A DNA stretch of 64,000 nt from Euonymus europaeus (GCA_963580455.1 OY756957.1:26814501-26878500), one strand, 5' to 3'. Positions 35,951-48,094 are shown, counted from the stretch's first letter. Notes: a model not told the origin generated them from the sequence alone. Translations and numbers: made by a program.

Positions 35951-36693
35951 GGCTCCGTTTGGTATGCATTTCCCACAGCTTTAAGCTGTGGGATCCACTA
36001 AAAACTCTGTGCATACCAAACGAACTGGTAAAAATTGCGTTTTGGACCGCGTTTAAGCGGTCCAAAATGAGACGCTGTCACAGCACAACGTTTCATTGCG
36101 TTTTGTCAATCCAAATTTCTTGAAGGACGAACCTGCCCCTCGAACTCTCAACTGATGATGTCAAAAAGTGATAAAAAGATATTGTGTTGCAGGTTAATCT
36201 ATGATTGACTATTACTTTTATTTAATGATCATAAAATCAAGATTTTAAAGTTACAGAACGATTGAACTTTTTGCCAGATTTGTTTATACACAAATGGTTC
36301 TCATTGGCTGCGTATTTGTTACCCTTAGAAACTATCCTTATCATGGCCTTAAATTTATCTGAATTTTGGAGCTTTGGAAAATTTCATCTTGGGTAAGCAT
36401 GTTTGTAAAAACATGTATGTTACAAATATTTCTAAAATGTAATGTAAGAACTTTAGTTATATGTTTAATTAAAACTTTTTATTCAATATTATTACTCTTT
36501 TATTACAATATTCTTTTTTGTCATTTCATATAAAATATCCTAACAAAAAGCTAATATAAAAAAAGTGAACCAAACACCCCACAACTTAAAGCTGTGGGTT
36601 TCACAGCTTTTTACACAACATTTTTGACAGCTAAAAGCACAGCATTTTTCACAGCTTTAAGCTCTGAAATACAATTGGATAACAAACGAACCC
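35951..36693. mobile_element. Tourist-type (PIF/Harbinger) MITE
   Basis: GGCTCCGTTTGGTATGC and the reverse complement of GGATAACAAACGAACCC form terminal inverted repeats, flanked by TTA on both sides (35948-35950 and 36694-36696). The 743 bp interior has long inner inverted stretches around CACAGCTTTAAGCTGTG and no coding capacity. A more decayed relative is at 55461-55800. Confidence 0.75.
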
Positions 36694-36825
36694 TTAGTCG
36701 TGTGATACAGTTATTTATTATACACACACAGAAGGTCTTTATTAACGTCCAACACTTTATATGAATTTGACATAAGCCTAGTTCTTCAATGGACTTGAAG
36801 AATTTCACCAAGGAAAATGATATGT

Positions 36826-37310
36826 AGCCCATATTTTGAGAAACTATGGTAGCTCATATCTAGTTATTTTATTATTATTTTTATTATAATTAATTATTTT
36901 ACTGTCTTAATCAATATGTTAAACATTTATTTGGTTTTATGCTTTTATTCTAATTAATTATTAACCTTTTAAGGTTTAGTGAAACCGTTTCTTTTAGGAT
37001 TTAATACTTATTGTTTAAGTTATAATATGAAAATCCAATACACGAGCCCGTCAGGGTTTAACGAATATGTTCCTCTTAGGATTTAACACTTATTGTTTAG
37101 GTTGTAGCATGAAAATCCAATATATGAGCTCGTTAGGGTTTAGCGAATTTGTTCCTCTTAGGGTTTAACACTTATTGTTTAGATTATAGTATAAAAATTT
37201 GATACACGAGTCCGTGAGGGTTTAGCGAAACTGTTTTCCTTATGGTTTAAAAATGTACTACCATGAGCTCCTAAAATATGAGTTATAATTTATCACTACT
37301 CATTCCACCA
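36826..37310. repeat. Dispersed repeat with an exact 82 bp tandem period, copy 1
   Basis: Within AT-rich sequence, a unit containing TTAGGATTTAACACTTATTG and TATGAAAATCCAATA recurs with start points at 36981, 37063, 37145 and 37227, exactly 82 bases apart each time. A second copy of the whole repeat lies at about 48095-48490. No open frame runs through it. Confidence 0.75.
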
Positions 37311-38830
37311 AATTTGTGGACTGGGGTTCGTTTCATTTTTAATTGGGCTGGGCTTGATTTAGAAACCATATTACTCATGAGATCTTCATGTATAGATTGT
37401 TTTTTCTCTTGATAGAATCATGTTACTGGATTGTTTGTCCATCCTCATAATTAATGCATAACTGCATATTCTAATTTGAATCAACTTTGTAGTTAAAATT
37501 TTGGATTGCATGTGACAGTGAGTTATTTTAAAGAAGATTAGTATGTGTTATAATATATGATATTTTATCAACGTACATGAGTTGACTATTGCAATTAACT
37601 ATACATTATAACCAATTGCATTCTCGGCGTGGCAAATGACAGTTGGGAGTTGACAATTTAAACAAAACATTAAAAAAAAAAAAACAACCTTTAGAATTTT
37701 TTAAAAATGATGGTTCTTGTTTGATGTTGTATGTGTTTTATAAAAAAAAAACTCATTATCATCGAAGTTTTTATCGCAAAAAAATTGTGTTGGTTATATG
37801 AGTCTATGAGAAAATTAATTAATGAAATTTCACCACGTATATTCATTTTTATCTAGAATCTTACTTTTTAGTTTTTTCTCTTATATTTCTTCCTACTATC
37901 TCACAAATAAACTATCTTGATTCTCCCGACCGACCGACCGTTATCTCTAGGTTGTACATCCTCATTTTATTTTGAACGATTTTCTCGCAACTTATTTTGA
38001 ATTGATGTTACTTCTACCTTAGATCTAATAATATCATATATTTACTCATGTGGCCGCACATCCAATGGAGTATTCGTATTTCAGCTACATGTATTTTTTT
38101 TTATCTGTTTATCTCATAATAGTCTAACACTCAAAGCATACATCATTGCGCAATCATATATTTAACCTATAGAAATTTTCCTTCAACCTTAAAAAATCAT
38201 TAGGTCACATAATTCAAATACCCTCTTCCACTTCATCCACCCATTTTTAATCTTATTGCGCTACATCTTCACTAATGTTTTTATCTTAAAAAATCGAGTC
38301 AAAATATTTAAAAACTTTGTTTCACTTTCATCTAATTCAAATGCTTGTTTGTTTCTTGTATGCTCTTATTAAATTTACATTTCATATATCATATGTATTT
38401 AAAATATATATATATATATATATTGAAAATTTATAGCCAATTAACATGAGAGTGGTTTACTACTCTCTCAATATTAAACAATTTTAAGATTTTGATGCAT
38501 TAACAACTTCTTTTGTTGCATCATTGGTCAATATTTTAGTTTCTTAACGTTGCAAATAAGTTAGTTAATGGTGACTAAAAGATGATAGAGAAGGCTTGTT
38601 TTTGTTTATTTTCATGAATTCATACCCATTTAATTTTACTAATATTCCATTTGATAAAATTGTCTAAAAAATCTGCCAATGTAAAGTACAAAAACTATAC
38701 AAGGAATTCTATCTCGAGAGTATTCATACTCACATCCTCGCATACCTTCTCACCTATGATGTACGTTAATTCACTTTTGGAATTTATCAAAATCCAAAAT
38801 CTTAAACATTACCCTATCTTCTTTTTACCA

Positions 38831-39130
38831 ATTCGTGAATTTGGTAAGAATCGAACACACAACCGCCTAAAATGTGCATTGAGTAAATTCATGATATTCA
38901 CAATAATTTATAAACAATTCGGGAATTTGGTAAGAATCGAACACACGACCGCTAAAATGTGCACTGAGTAAACTCATAAGATTAACAATAATCTGCAAAT
39001 AATTCGTGAATTTAGTAAGAATCGAACACACAACCGTCTAAAATGTGCACCGAATAGACTCATTAGATTCACAATAACCTACAAATAACTCGTGAATTCG
39101 ATAAGAATCAAACAGATGACCGCCTAAAAG
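38831..39130. repeat. Four-copy ~86 bp tandem repeat with tRNA-like B boxes
   Basis: Units begin at 38831, 38917, 39002 and 39088 (spacings 86, 85, 86). Each contains GTAAGAATCGAACACACGAC or a close variant. On the minus strand this reads GTGTTCGATTCTTACC, close to a Pol III B box, so the unit may derive from a tRNA or SINE. The units differ at several positions and are not recent. Confidence 0.72.
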
Positions 39131-39500
39131 AAAAGATTCCCTCCTAATGGTTAGACTAGGAATTGATTGATTCATTGATTCCATATTATGTGATCTAGTT
39201 AAACACTTATTTTTGATATATTTCTCTGGCATGTCTTTTTAAAGTTAAATATAATTATTTTAATCCTTGGACCAAAATATTTGTATTAAAAGTTTCTGGG
39301 CTTTAAGCCCAAATGAAAAAGGCCATTTTGTACTGCCAAGCTACGATCGTGTACTGCATAGTACATACCTATTGGCTATTAGCACGAATCTACGTCTCAA
39401 TGAAATAATCTAAACCGCACCCAACTCAACTGCCTATCTTTCTTGGTGCTTTGTGGGCCATCGCCAAAAAGATGTTCGTTAGTTGATCTACCCAACCAAT

Positions 39501-39518
39501 TGTTTCCACGTGGAAACA
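39501..39518. promoter_or_regulatory. Perfect 18 bp palindrome centred on a G-box
   Basis: TGTTTCCACGTGGAAACA is identical to its reverse complement and contains the G-box CACGTG at 39507-39512, a known bZIP/bHLH binding core. It is about 240 bp upstream of the copper-chaperone start codon and 130 bp upstream of the likely TATA box. Regulation through it is an inference. Confidence 0.6.
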
Positions 39519-39641
39519 GTTAGGTCACAAAATTCGTTATCACTCTGGATCAGCAAGCACTGGAATTATTTTTGCATTTATTTATTTTCAAAGTTCCGGT
39601 TAGCGGGTCCCACCTACGACCCATCCTCGGATCCTCCTGCC

Positions 39642-39648
39642 TATAAAG
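39642..39648 (+). promoter_or_regulatory. Likely TATA box of the copper-chaperone gene
   Basis: TATAAAG lies 106 bp before the ATG at 39748, which fits a short 5' UTR. No better TATA candidate is closer. Confidence 0.6.
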
Positions 39649-39747
39649 TCCTCTGATCCGCCGTTGAAAGAATGAACAAGCAAAACCAGCCATTTATCAA
39701 CACAGAATTCTGATTTCTCTCCTCTGTTGTTTACGAATTACAAAGCA

Positions 39748-41048
39748 ATGTCTCAGGTATATGAGAGTTGAGATCTCTGCTATCCTTTCTTCCCAATCGT
39801 TATTGTAATTAGGGTTCCATGAATGTGTTGATTTTTTTGCTTTTGGGGTATAGAAAGTCTATTGATCGAATTTAGGGTTTTGGCTTATTTGGGGTTTCGA
39901 TCCTGAAATTGAAGATCGTTGAAAATTCCCTCTTTTTTTTTTACTGTAAATTGAGAACTTTCATTCTGTATTTTGTTGCCTCTGAAGATGAACGGTAGAA
40001 CCACCTTAGTAGTAGAGAGTAGAGACTAACCCGCCCCGCTTCTTTGGGTTCAATATTGTCTTTGTGAATCTCCATGCTTACAGTTTCATATGTATCTTCC
40101 CTTGTTTTATTTAATGGTTTGTGATTTTGCTAGAGTGGCCATCATTTTTTTTTTTTTTTTTGTTGAAAATTTGGAAGTTTTTATGTTCATTGCTTCCTAT
40201 GAAATATTCACTCAAGACGTTCAATTTTGTTTGTTTGCAGACTGTTGATCTCAAGGTTGCCATGTCCTGTCAAGGCTGTGTTGGGGCTGTGAAGAGGGTT
40301 ATCGAAAAGATGGAAGGTTTGTTCATTGTTGTTTACCTTGCATGTTTTCTGTCATCTCCTTTGCTTTTACGGAATTTCTTTCTGAATGCACCCGATTGAC
40401 AATAGTTTGATTTTGGTATCAATTTTAGTATCTTGGTGCATGTCCTCAGTTCACTAGTCTATAAATTGTTCAGTTTTGTTCTTTATTTTGGATCCGAGGT
40501 TCCTCCATGCTCAAATTATGTTGCCCTGCAAAGTTTTAGTCTATATGACCTTTTCTGTTGTAGTTTAACTTGGTTATTATGTCTGGGGACTCTAGTATTC
40601 ACTAGCTTTAGTAATCTTCAAGATTTGCATATCTTGTCATAATATGCAGTGGGGATATTTGTTAAAATGACAATTAAAAATTGTTGTGATTTAGTTGTTC
40701 ACATATCGATCTACAAAGTTGGGCAAGTCGTTTTGGATCGCATTGTAGATTACGGGTATTTATTGCACTATTCGGAATATCAGTATCGACAATGATTGTT
40801 TTCGTGCTGGATATTTATCTTCAGGGGTAGAGTCATATGACATTAATCTGAAGGAACAAAAAGTGACAGTGAAGGGCAATGTGCTGCCAGAGGCAGTTTT
40901 CCAGACTGTTTCCAAGAGTGGGAAGAAGACATCCTTCTGGGAGCAGGAATCGGCCCCAGATGCAACCAAAGAAAAACCTGAAGAAGCTGTAGCTGCTGCC
41001 CCGGATGCAACCAAAGAAAAGCCTGCAGATACTGTAGCTGCCGCTTAG
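39748..41048 (+). CDS. ATX1: Copper chaperone, ATX1/CCH type, with a C-terminal extension
   Basis: The exons are 39748-39756 (only MSQ), 40241-40316 and 40825-41048, for 102 residues. Residues 4-68 are a heavy-metal-associated domain with the metal site MSCQGC (Cys13 and Cys16), followed by [20 protein letters not shown] and [15 protein letters not shown]. Known members take Cu(I) from uptake transporters and deliver it in the cytosol to P-type ATPases of the RAN1 type. The last 31 residues are an Ala/Lys/Glu-rich tail made of two imperfect copies of APDATKEKP plus AVAA-like residues (72-86 and 87-102), reflecting a 45 bp DNA duplication. C-terminal extensions are a feature of plant CCH, and this tail is shorter than that of Arabidopsis CCH. 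The 9 nt first coding exon was chosen because MSQ-TVDLKV reproduces the family N terminus. Confidence 0.93.
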
Positions 41049-41676
41049 CTTGTCGAGCTTGCTATAGAATCTATGGCTCGAGTCTTAATTTGATGTAAGA
41101 TCCAATAATTTGTGTGTGAATGTAATGTGTCTGCTTTTGGTATCAAATAGTAAATATGTTGCTTCTGGTGTTGTCAATCTCTACTAGGAGATATCTTTCT
41201 TGAAAGATTTTGCTCACTTACGTTGTGAGTATTACACGGATGCCTTATTTGGGAAGGCATCCATTGTCATTTGAAGACCAGTAAACAGAGTGTTGTGTGA
41301 CCTTTGGGTTTTAGGAGAATTTTTTTTTCTTTTGGGAGGATTTTTTTTTTATTAACAGCACCAATATGGTGCAATCCAAAGCAAGCCTGAACGATTGTGA
41401 TTACAAGGATTTAATACAATTGATAAAATTAAAGCAAATTCCATGCAACCATAAAAGCCTCTGCGTAGCTCCTCATACTCACAAAGAACACAACTATTAG
41501 GCTGGAGGAAACCTCTCCTTCTTTAAGTTGGCAATGGTAGAATACTTCCCCAAATTGCCTCCCAAGAGAAGAAAGAGGACCCTTGTTAGGCAATGTGTAT
41601 GCCACACCCAACTCCCACACGGGGAAGAAAGCTCCCCAACCCGATTAGCGGAAAGGAGACGAGTATTAGGACTTAA

Positions 41677-42300
41677 CTAAGAATAATAAATCCAGGGAAG
41701 GCAGCCAGCATAACTTGTCCTCATAACAACAATCGGCAAGTTCTCAATTCTCATAAATGGCCTTTCAGAAGGCCATGAAGGGATCTTGGCCTCCCCAGAA
41801 ATGCACAAAAACCGTGAGATTCCATCGGTGAGATCGCTAACCCTAAAATCCTCTTTGGTGCACACCAACCTGTAGGGGATAGAGAATTGAACCTTAAGAG
41901 CAACATTATTGACCCATTTTTCATTCGAGAAACTGATCCTAGATCCATTCCCAACCCTAAACGACACATAATGATGTCAAGAGTGTCACTCCTTCCATAT
42001 ATGAACTCAGAGGCTTTTACCATGAGCCTCCCTAGGCAGCTTGATAGTCCCCCCGCTCTTATCCAACCCATTCTCAGCAACCACAATTTTTCTCCGAACA
42101 GACTAGATAATACCTAGACCCCCTTGTCCTTGGGCAGCTTCACATGCAGAATCCCAGTTCACCAGATAAACTTATTCCCAGACAAAAGAGTAAGCTAATT
42201 ATTTGCTCCCCTCCCCTGCCTCCCTTGGCACAAAAACCAGCACAGAATGGTACTCTCATCCCAGGTAATGAGATATTTGATAGGAATAATAACCAAAAGA
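41677..42300 (-). mobile_element. Degenerate LINE (L1-type) 3' fragment
   Basis: Minus-strand translation gives FRVGNGSRISFSNEKWVNN and upstream pieces such as GGLGII, RKIVVAENG and HIWKE, interrupted by stops and frame changes. Together they match the region after the reverse transcriptase in plant L1 elements, where a F-x-V-G-x-G-x-x-I-x-F-W-x-D-x-W block precedes the zf-RVT domain. It is a dead 3' fragment and no catalytic reverse transcriptase motif was seen. Confidence 0.65.
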
Positions 42301-42329
42301 GTTCCATAAATAGTTAGCACTCCCTGCAA

Positions 42330-42397
42330 TTTGGTCTGGATATAGCAATGTCAGCAAACCTCATTTGGTCTGGATATAGCAATGTCAGCAAACCTCG
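42330..42397. repeat. Exact 34 bp tandem duplication
   Basis: The unit TTTGGTCTGGATATAGCAAT followed by GTCAGCAAACCTCA appears twice in a row, starting at 42330 and 42364, with no mismatch that I can see. It is a recent slippage-type duplication in non-coding DNA. Confidence 0.85.
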
Positions 42398-42946
42398 AAG
42401 TATATGTTAGAGACAGAAAGGAGGGAACAAAACACTTGAATTTTTAACTGACATGGATAAACCCAAACCATTTAGTTGGAGGTCCAAAGAAATAGCGAGG
42501 ATTGGAATCATGGCAAATACAAAGCAACTATTTATGAAACGTAACTGATAGCAACTAGTTAATGTCGTTAGAGATGCCATTTCTGCTCTCCGGTGCCGGG
42601 AGTCAAGAAGGCAATAATATCAATCCAAACCATCGAATTCTGCAGAGAACATTTTTCTCCAAAGCAGATTATGGCATGTTCCACACATACTTGATGTTGG
42701 TTCAAACTCACCCTCGTTACTCCGAATAAACAAGTCATGAGGAAAGAACAGACAATGCAAATAAATAGATCAGTATGCATTATTTTGAAAATAGAAATCA
42801 GTCTGCATAAACTATCAAAGAGGGCAGGTTATGTGATTTCATATACCACGAAAGGAGAAGTTTTGACCAACACACTCAACAAGAGAAACGGGAGTTTAAA
42901 TTCTGAAGCAACGCCGCAACTAACAAAAAACATATCTTGTGTGCCT

Positions 42947-45900
42947 CTAACGGATCACATGGTGTTGACTGCTGATGATCCCCCGTTCCAGCTGCTCCCA
43001 AAAAGATGCCAGCAGGATTAATGAATGTTAAAAACAAGGTGGTCAACTAACCAAGGAAGTTTCAAAGTATATAAGTATCAGTACAAAAAATGAAAGCAAG
43101 ACTTTATAGAGTTCTCTCTCATATAAGGACCCAAAGGGTGAAGGTGCAAGAATGGAGACTGTCAATGCTAGGAAAGAATTATTGATGTGGAAGCCTGGAA
43201 GGGTCTAAAAATCATCTATCTCATATAAGAGGAAAAAAATTCTAGATAGAACCAACACTGTAGGTTTCAGTGACAACAATAAGAACGTGTTGGAAAGTAC
43301 ATCATGCATGTTTGGTTAAGCATTTATACAGCTTATACTCTGTCAAACATACTCTCAAATATTCTCAGACATTACTCTCTACACCAACTTATACTCTGTC
43401 AGATTATTCTCAACCAATTAAAAGAACAAACAAGGAATGTTTATTTGACTTCAATAATAACATGATGTGATATTCATAACCTATATTTGTCAGATCGCAA
43501 ATTATTCAAGATTAGCAAATCTTTAGTTACTGAAATGGAATGGAAAGATTACAAGCTACAACGATTGTTAACAAAAAGAAACATGCAGATAAAACAATGC
43601 TTATAAGTAGTTGAGTAGTTCTGATTTTTCATTCTTATAGTACCGAATATAACTGGTCATTCAAGCTACAAAGAATCTGAGAGAATCTACAAGGTCTCTT
43701 AAACTGGCTATCAAGTGCAAAAGATACACAGAACAGATTCTGCAGAATGCAGGAAAAAGATACCTGACAATGTGATAATAAAGTTTTCATTAAATTCCAC
43801 ACCTACTGTCAAAATGGTGGATTTCCTATCAAAAAGGGAAGAATAACCTTTAATGGAAAATATTGACATCCACCATGTCTAAATCTCTAAGCTCTGATTG
43901 GATTGAGGGCTAAGAGAGTTAAGTGAGGGGAACAAATAACTTGCTTGGATTGGGGAGCAGGAATGGGAATTGTTATCTTACTGATCAGGCTTCAAGCCGA
44001 ATACCTACTCAAAAGCCTGGCATGAGGCTGGCCTGACCAGTTCTAGACTTCTAGTAATCTTACACTTTACAAACAAGGTAAAAATTTAAGAAAACCAAAA
44101 AAACTTCATTAGTCTGCAAAAAAAAAAAAAAAAAAAAAAAAACCAAGCCGAACTTGTGTACGAACTAATCAGATCCCATACAGTTCACTGTTTAAGAGAT
44201 TGCAAGATTCAATTATAACCACTGATTTACAAGCAACTAGTGCATGGAAGTCCCACAAATTCCAGAAATTGTAGTTCCAATTACCTGCAGAATGGTTTCT
44301 AGCTTGGGTTGCAGCTTCATAAACTCCATAAATATTTCAGGGATCAATGACCTACAACTAAAAGAAAATTTACAGTGAAAAGGCCTATTAACAAAAGCAC
44401 GCTGTATACCTAACAAGTAACCAGAAAAGTTTTGAAGAAGAAAAGGCAAAAAAAGAACAGAACTGTAATACTGGAATGCTGCTCCAGATATATTATTGTG
44501 GGCTCCAGGGTTTGTGGTTTGTCCCACTTGGTTCAGCAAGTAAACTCACCAGAAAAACATTATGTGATATTTAAAAATATGCCCATATGTTAAGTAGCAT
44601 AATTGCCTATAACTGAGTGTAAATCTACTCTTGTGTTAGCCTATCATTTCTAACACAATTATGATTATCATCTGATATTTAAAAACTTTATAAAAACACT
44701 CATACAAGTGATTTAAACCCAGCATTGAAATAACCAAATGTAACAGAAGACCTCATCAGTTTGATCAACAATAAGTTCCTCAGAACAACTATGATATATG
44801 ACACTTTCCTATGCAAACTTGAATCTTTTGAACCTCATTCAATCAGAGATAAACCGCAGATAAAATTTGGATGCATGTTACCATATACAACACAATATTT
44901 GTGACCGATCTTAACAGGTGAGCTTCTAAATAGGATTCAAATAATTTAGCAACAGGAAGCGAATAACCAACATTGGTCGAGAAAAGGAGGAAATCTAACA
45001 TGTACGTAGTCCAAATAGTGAGCCTATCAACTAGAGCAGCACAATTCATGGTATGCCTTGCATAGAGCTAAAGGGATGTGCAAATTTTTAACTGTTGAAA
45101 AACTTCCTTTGATAACTAAGCGCTATTAACTAAAGTTAAAGTGAAACTGCTGTTAGCATGGTTTGAAAATTCGAACTGAGGCGCTGCCTCAGCCTCATCA
45201 ACGAGTCGGAGAAATGGCCTCAGATCGAAAATTAGTCAAAATCGCCTCAGTAAACGAGGCGGTCTGAGGCGATAGAACGACAAATGGAAATCTTCTCTAA
45301 AATAACAAATTAAACAAGAGTTAATGACAGTTATTAAAAAATAATCTCCCATACAGGTCTCTAGCTCTGAATATATGTAATGCCACTCATTGACATCAAG
45401 TCAAATGGTTAACCTACAAGATCTCTGTACCCTCTCCCTTGATCTGGACCATTCTTAAGAGTTTTTTGCCACAAAAATAATTGGATCATGCTTCATATTT
45501 TCTTTCTGAAATTTAAAAGAATTGTGCGTAACTTCACAGCAGGTTTTTGTTCCAAAGAAAAATATTAAAAGTACCGTAAAACAAAAACAAACGAAATAGA
45601 ATAAAGCTTGCTGAAAGAACACAACTACTTACTGTTCCCTGGATTGAATGTCAATAGCCAGTTGAAGTTTACCACATGCATCTGCCATGCGATGAGCACC
45701 AATACTGCAGACCACATAAAGCAAAAGAGTAGGCTAAAAACATCATCACGATCAATAATGAAAATCCGATTCCGGGTCATGACCTCAGGGTGGATCCGCT
45801 AGCATGCAAATAATCAAAGTATCCTAAATTAACTACGTGGATAAAATCATAAAATTAAGATGGACCATTTCCATCATCTAACTCACGGTATCCTCACAGA

Positions 45901-47693
45901 GAGGTTACTAGAAGAGTAACTATATTCAATTATTCAAGTAAAGTTGTTTTTGACAAAACATTATTTCTTTTTTAAAATCAGCTTAAAACTTTCAAGTGCA
46001 TAGAATGAAAACAAATGGTTGTACTCGAAAACAAATGCATAACTCCATACCCTGGTGACAAAATGATAATCTAATACCAGGAATGAGCATTCAATGCAAA
46101 TAATGAGAGAGCAGAACGATGACTTCTTTCCGGCATCCTAAATTGTTGCTGTTAGTTACTCATATGCAAAAGTATGAAAGACATAGAAGTTGGCCACAAA
46201 ATGCAATTGATTAAATGAACTAAGCAAGAAGTGAAAAGGACAACATCAATAAGTTCCAAAAATCTATGTGAAGTATTAAAAAACTCTACTAGAAAAGTAA
46301 AAAAGAATCTGAAATGATTAGTCTCCAGTTATTTTGCTGGTGTACCACGTTCCAGAAAGGCATATGTCGATTAGGAATCTTTCAATGGTCATGTCATAGT
46401 AATGCATATTCCTTATTTATTTCTATACTTGATTAATGTGATTCAAGTTCTCGAAATGATGTATGGCTACTTAGCTTATATTACCCGGCAGAGGCTCCTC
46501 TGATTTTCATGCAGAGTATTTTCACGTCATCATAGTTCACGACAACTTCAGTCCTATAGACAAATCAAAATCAAACACAACTCTCCATATTAAACTTTAA
46601 GAAAACTGCATAGATGAACTGAAACACAAATATATTTATCAAGACCGAGATATACAGTGCTGCAGACAGATCTTTCAAGGTTGCCGGAGACTGAGTGTTA
46701 AAGTTATAGACCAAGTCTGCAAAAAAGGAAACTGCATTGCCTTCTTTCAGCGAATATGCGAATCGAAAGCCATGATCCATTAAACCCTGAAAGGAGAAAA
46801 AATTTAAGGATGAAGAAACAACTCTTGTTTATATTCTAGTCTTGACACATGAGCAATAACATTTAGAAAATCAACATCAAAATATCATCTTCCAAACTTC
46901 AGTTCAAAAAAAAAATAATAACAAAGAAGAAACTTATAAAGTAAGTAAATTTAACATAACAACCAACAAAACTGGCTGCTGACTAACAGTTCCATTCAAC
47001 AGTAAAAATTACAAAAGCAAAATGTGGTGGATATTTTCCGCCAACTAAGGAATTGTACGCTTTGGATAGACCTGTGGCCATCTCTCCCTCATGGATTTAT
47101 TTCAGGAAAATACCCACCTCCCCCACTCGAACCCATGAGTCAAGTTGGGTACTCAGTCTCTCGAGGTCATGGATTCGAGTGGGGGAGGAGGGTATTTTCC
47201 TGAAATAAATAGGTGAGGGAGAGATAAGCCAAGCCCAAAGCGTGAAATTACTTAGTGGGTGAAAAATATCCACCACACAAAACAATGTGATTGAACCATC
47301 CCATGCAATTATCATACCAGTTAGAGCTTAATCAAATCAAAACTGACGATTGAGGAACACCCATTATAACAACATACTAGTGCATTGCAAGTTAAAAACC
47401 ACCGAAATTTCAAAAAATTCAAAGCAGATGAACAAATCAAACTCCAAGCATGAAACAGAAGGTGAGAAAACCTGTGACAGCAGAATCAAAGCATAACTAA
47501 CAAACACACAGTATAACAACATACTCCTACATGTTAAAAATCACTGATTTGATATCTTTCAAAGCTAAATGAACAAAAGCAAAACCCTCACGAGGGAAAC
47601 AGAAATTCAAAGAGACACGTCATTTTGTACCTGTTGCTCCAACAAATCGAACATGCCAATGAGCTCCTGAGTCAGAGCCCTCGTGTCCGCCAT
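42947..47693 (-). CDS. Divergent HPt-like protein lacking the phospho-accepting His
   Basis: The exons are 47693-47631, 46786-46656, 46553-46485, 45704-45633, 44351-44285 and 42991-42947. All have GT-AG junctions and sum to 447 nt, a 148-residue protein, the usual length of plant histidine phosphotransfer proteins. LIGMFDLLEQQGLMDHGF matches the HPt start, GIGAHRMADACGKLQLA the helix after the active site, and KLETILQLERGI the C-terminal KLETLFKLEQQI. The conserved HQLKGSSSSIGA is replaced by MKIRGASAGIGA, so residue 80 is Met where the phosphorylatable His should be. Canonical HPts relay phosphate between cytokinin receptors and response regulators. Known pseudo-HPts such as Arabidopsis AHP6 (Asn for His) inhibit that relay. 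An inhibitory or altered role here is an inference. If exon 5 were left unspliced the protein would end in an unrelated 15-residue tail. Confidence 0.82.
44118..44142. repeat. Poly(A) run in an intron of the HPt-like gene
   Basis: An uninterrupted A run of about 25 bases lies in the last intron of the HPt-like gene. It could be the tail of an old retroposon, but no body could be recognised upstream. Confidence 0.7.
45157..45282. mobile_element. Relic of the same hAT family as at 18.5 kb
   Basis: CATGGTTTGAAAATTCGAAC followed by TGAGGCGCTGCCTCAGCC matches the reverse complement of the right end of the element at 18490-19275 (CATGGTTTAAAAAATCGAAC then TGAGGCGCCGCCTCA). The sequence continues with GAGGCGGTCTGAGGCG and fades out. 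No opposite terminus was found, so it is truncated. It lies in an intron of the HPt-like gene. Confidence 0.68.
47023..47277. mobile_element. Foldback MITE in intron 1 of the HPt-like gene
   Basis: Two arms of about 110 bp are near-complements of each other. Both begin TGTGGTGGATATTTT and include TTTATTTCAGGAAAATAC followed by a CCTCCCCCACTCGAA core. Only a short centre (around ATGAGTCAAGTTGGGTACTC) is unpaired. The flanks CAAAA on both sides may be a short target-site duplication. Transcribed, it would form a long hairpin. No protein is encoded. Confidence 0.75.
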
Positions 47694-48094
47694 CGATCAA
47701 AGAAGAAGGAAGAAAGAAACCCAAAAAATCCAGTAATTTTTGTTTGGGCGAGTAGGTGACATGGAAGGGTATATAATGGGCGGTTACAGAGATAAAGAAC
47801 AGAATGCGCATTTCTTGAAAAAGGACGGGATTCGAAATTCATTGATTGCAAGTCCAAACTAGGTTTTTTGTTTCTATGCTGGCGAGAGGCAAACTCGCCA
47901 ATATGGAATTACCGGACCGGTACCCCTCGGGAACCTGAATTGCTCAGCTTCTTTTGCGCACATGCATTGATTACCTACCACCAAGGAAAAAAAACGTGAA
48001 TTAAGAAACCATAATTAATTAATTATCCATAATTAATTAATTATGACAACTTGTCTTGCAATAAAGAAGATAAGTATCATATTCGTTCACAAAA

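Larger units (their letters stand above)
41049..42946. other. Intergenic region between the convergent ATX1 and HPt genes
   Basis: It contains the 3' UTRs of both genes, a LINE relic (41677-42300) and a 34 bp tandem repeat (42330-42397). No other gene was supported. Confidence 0.5.
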
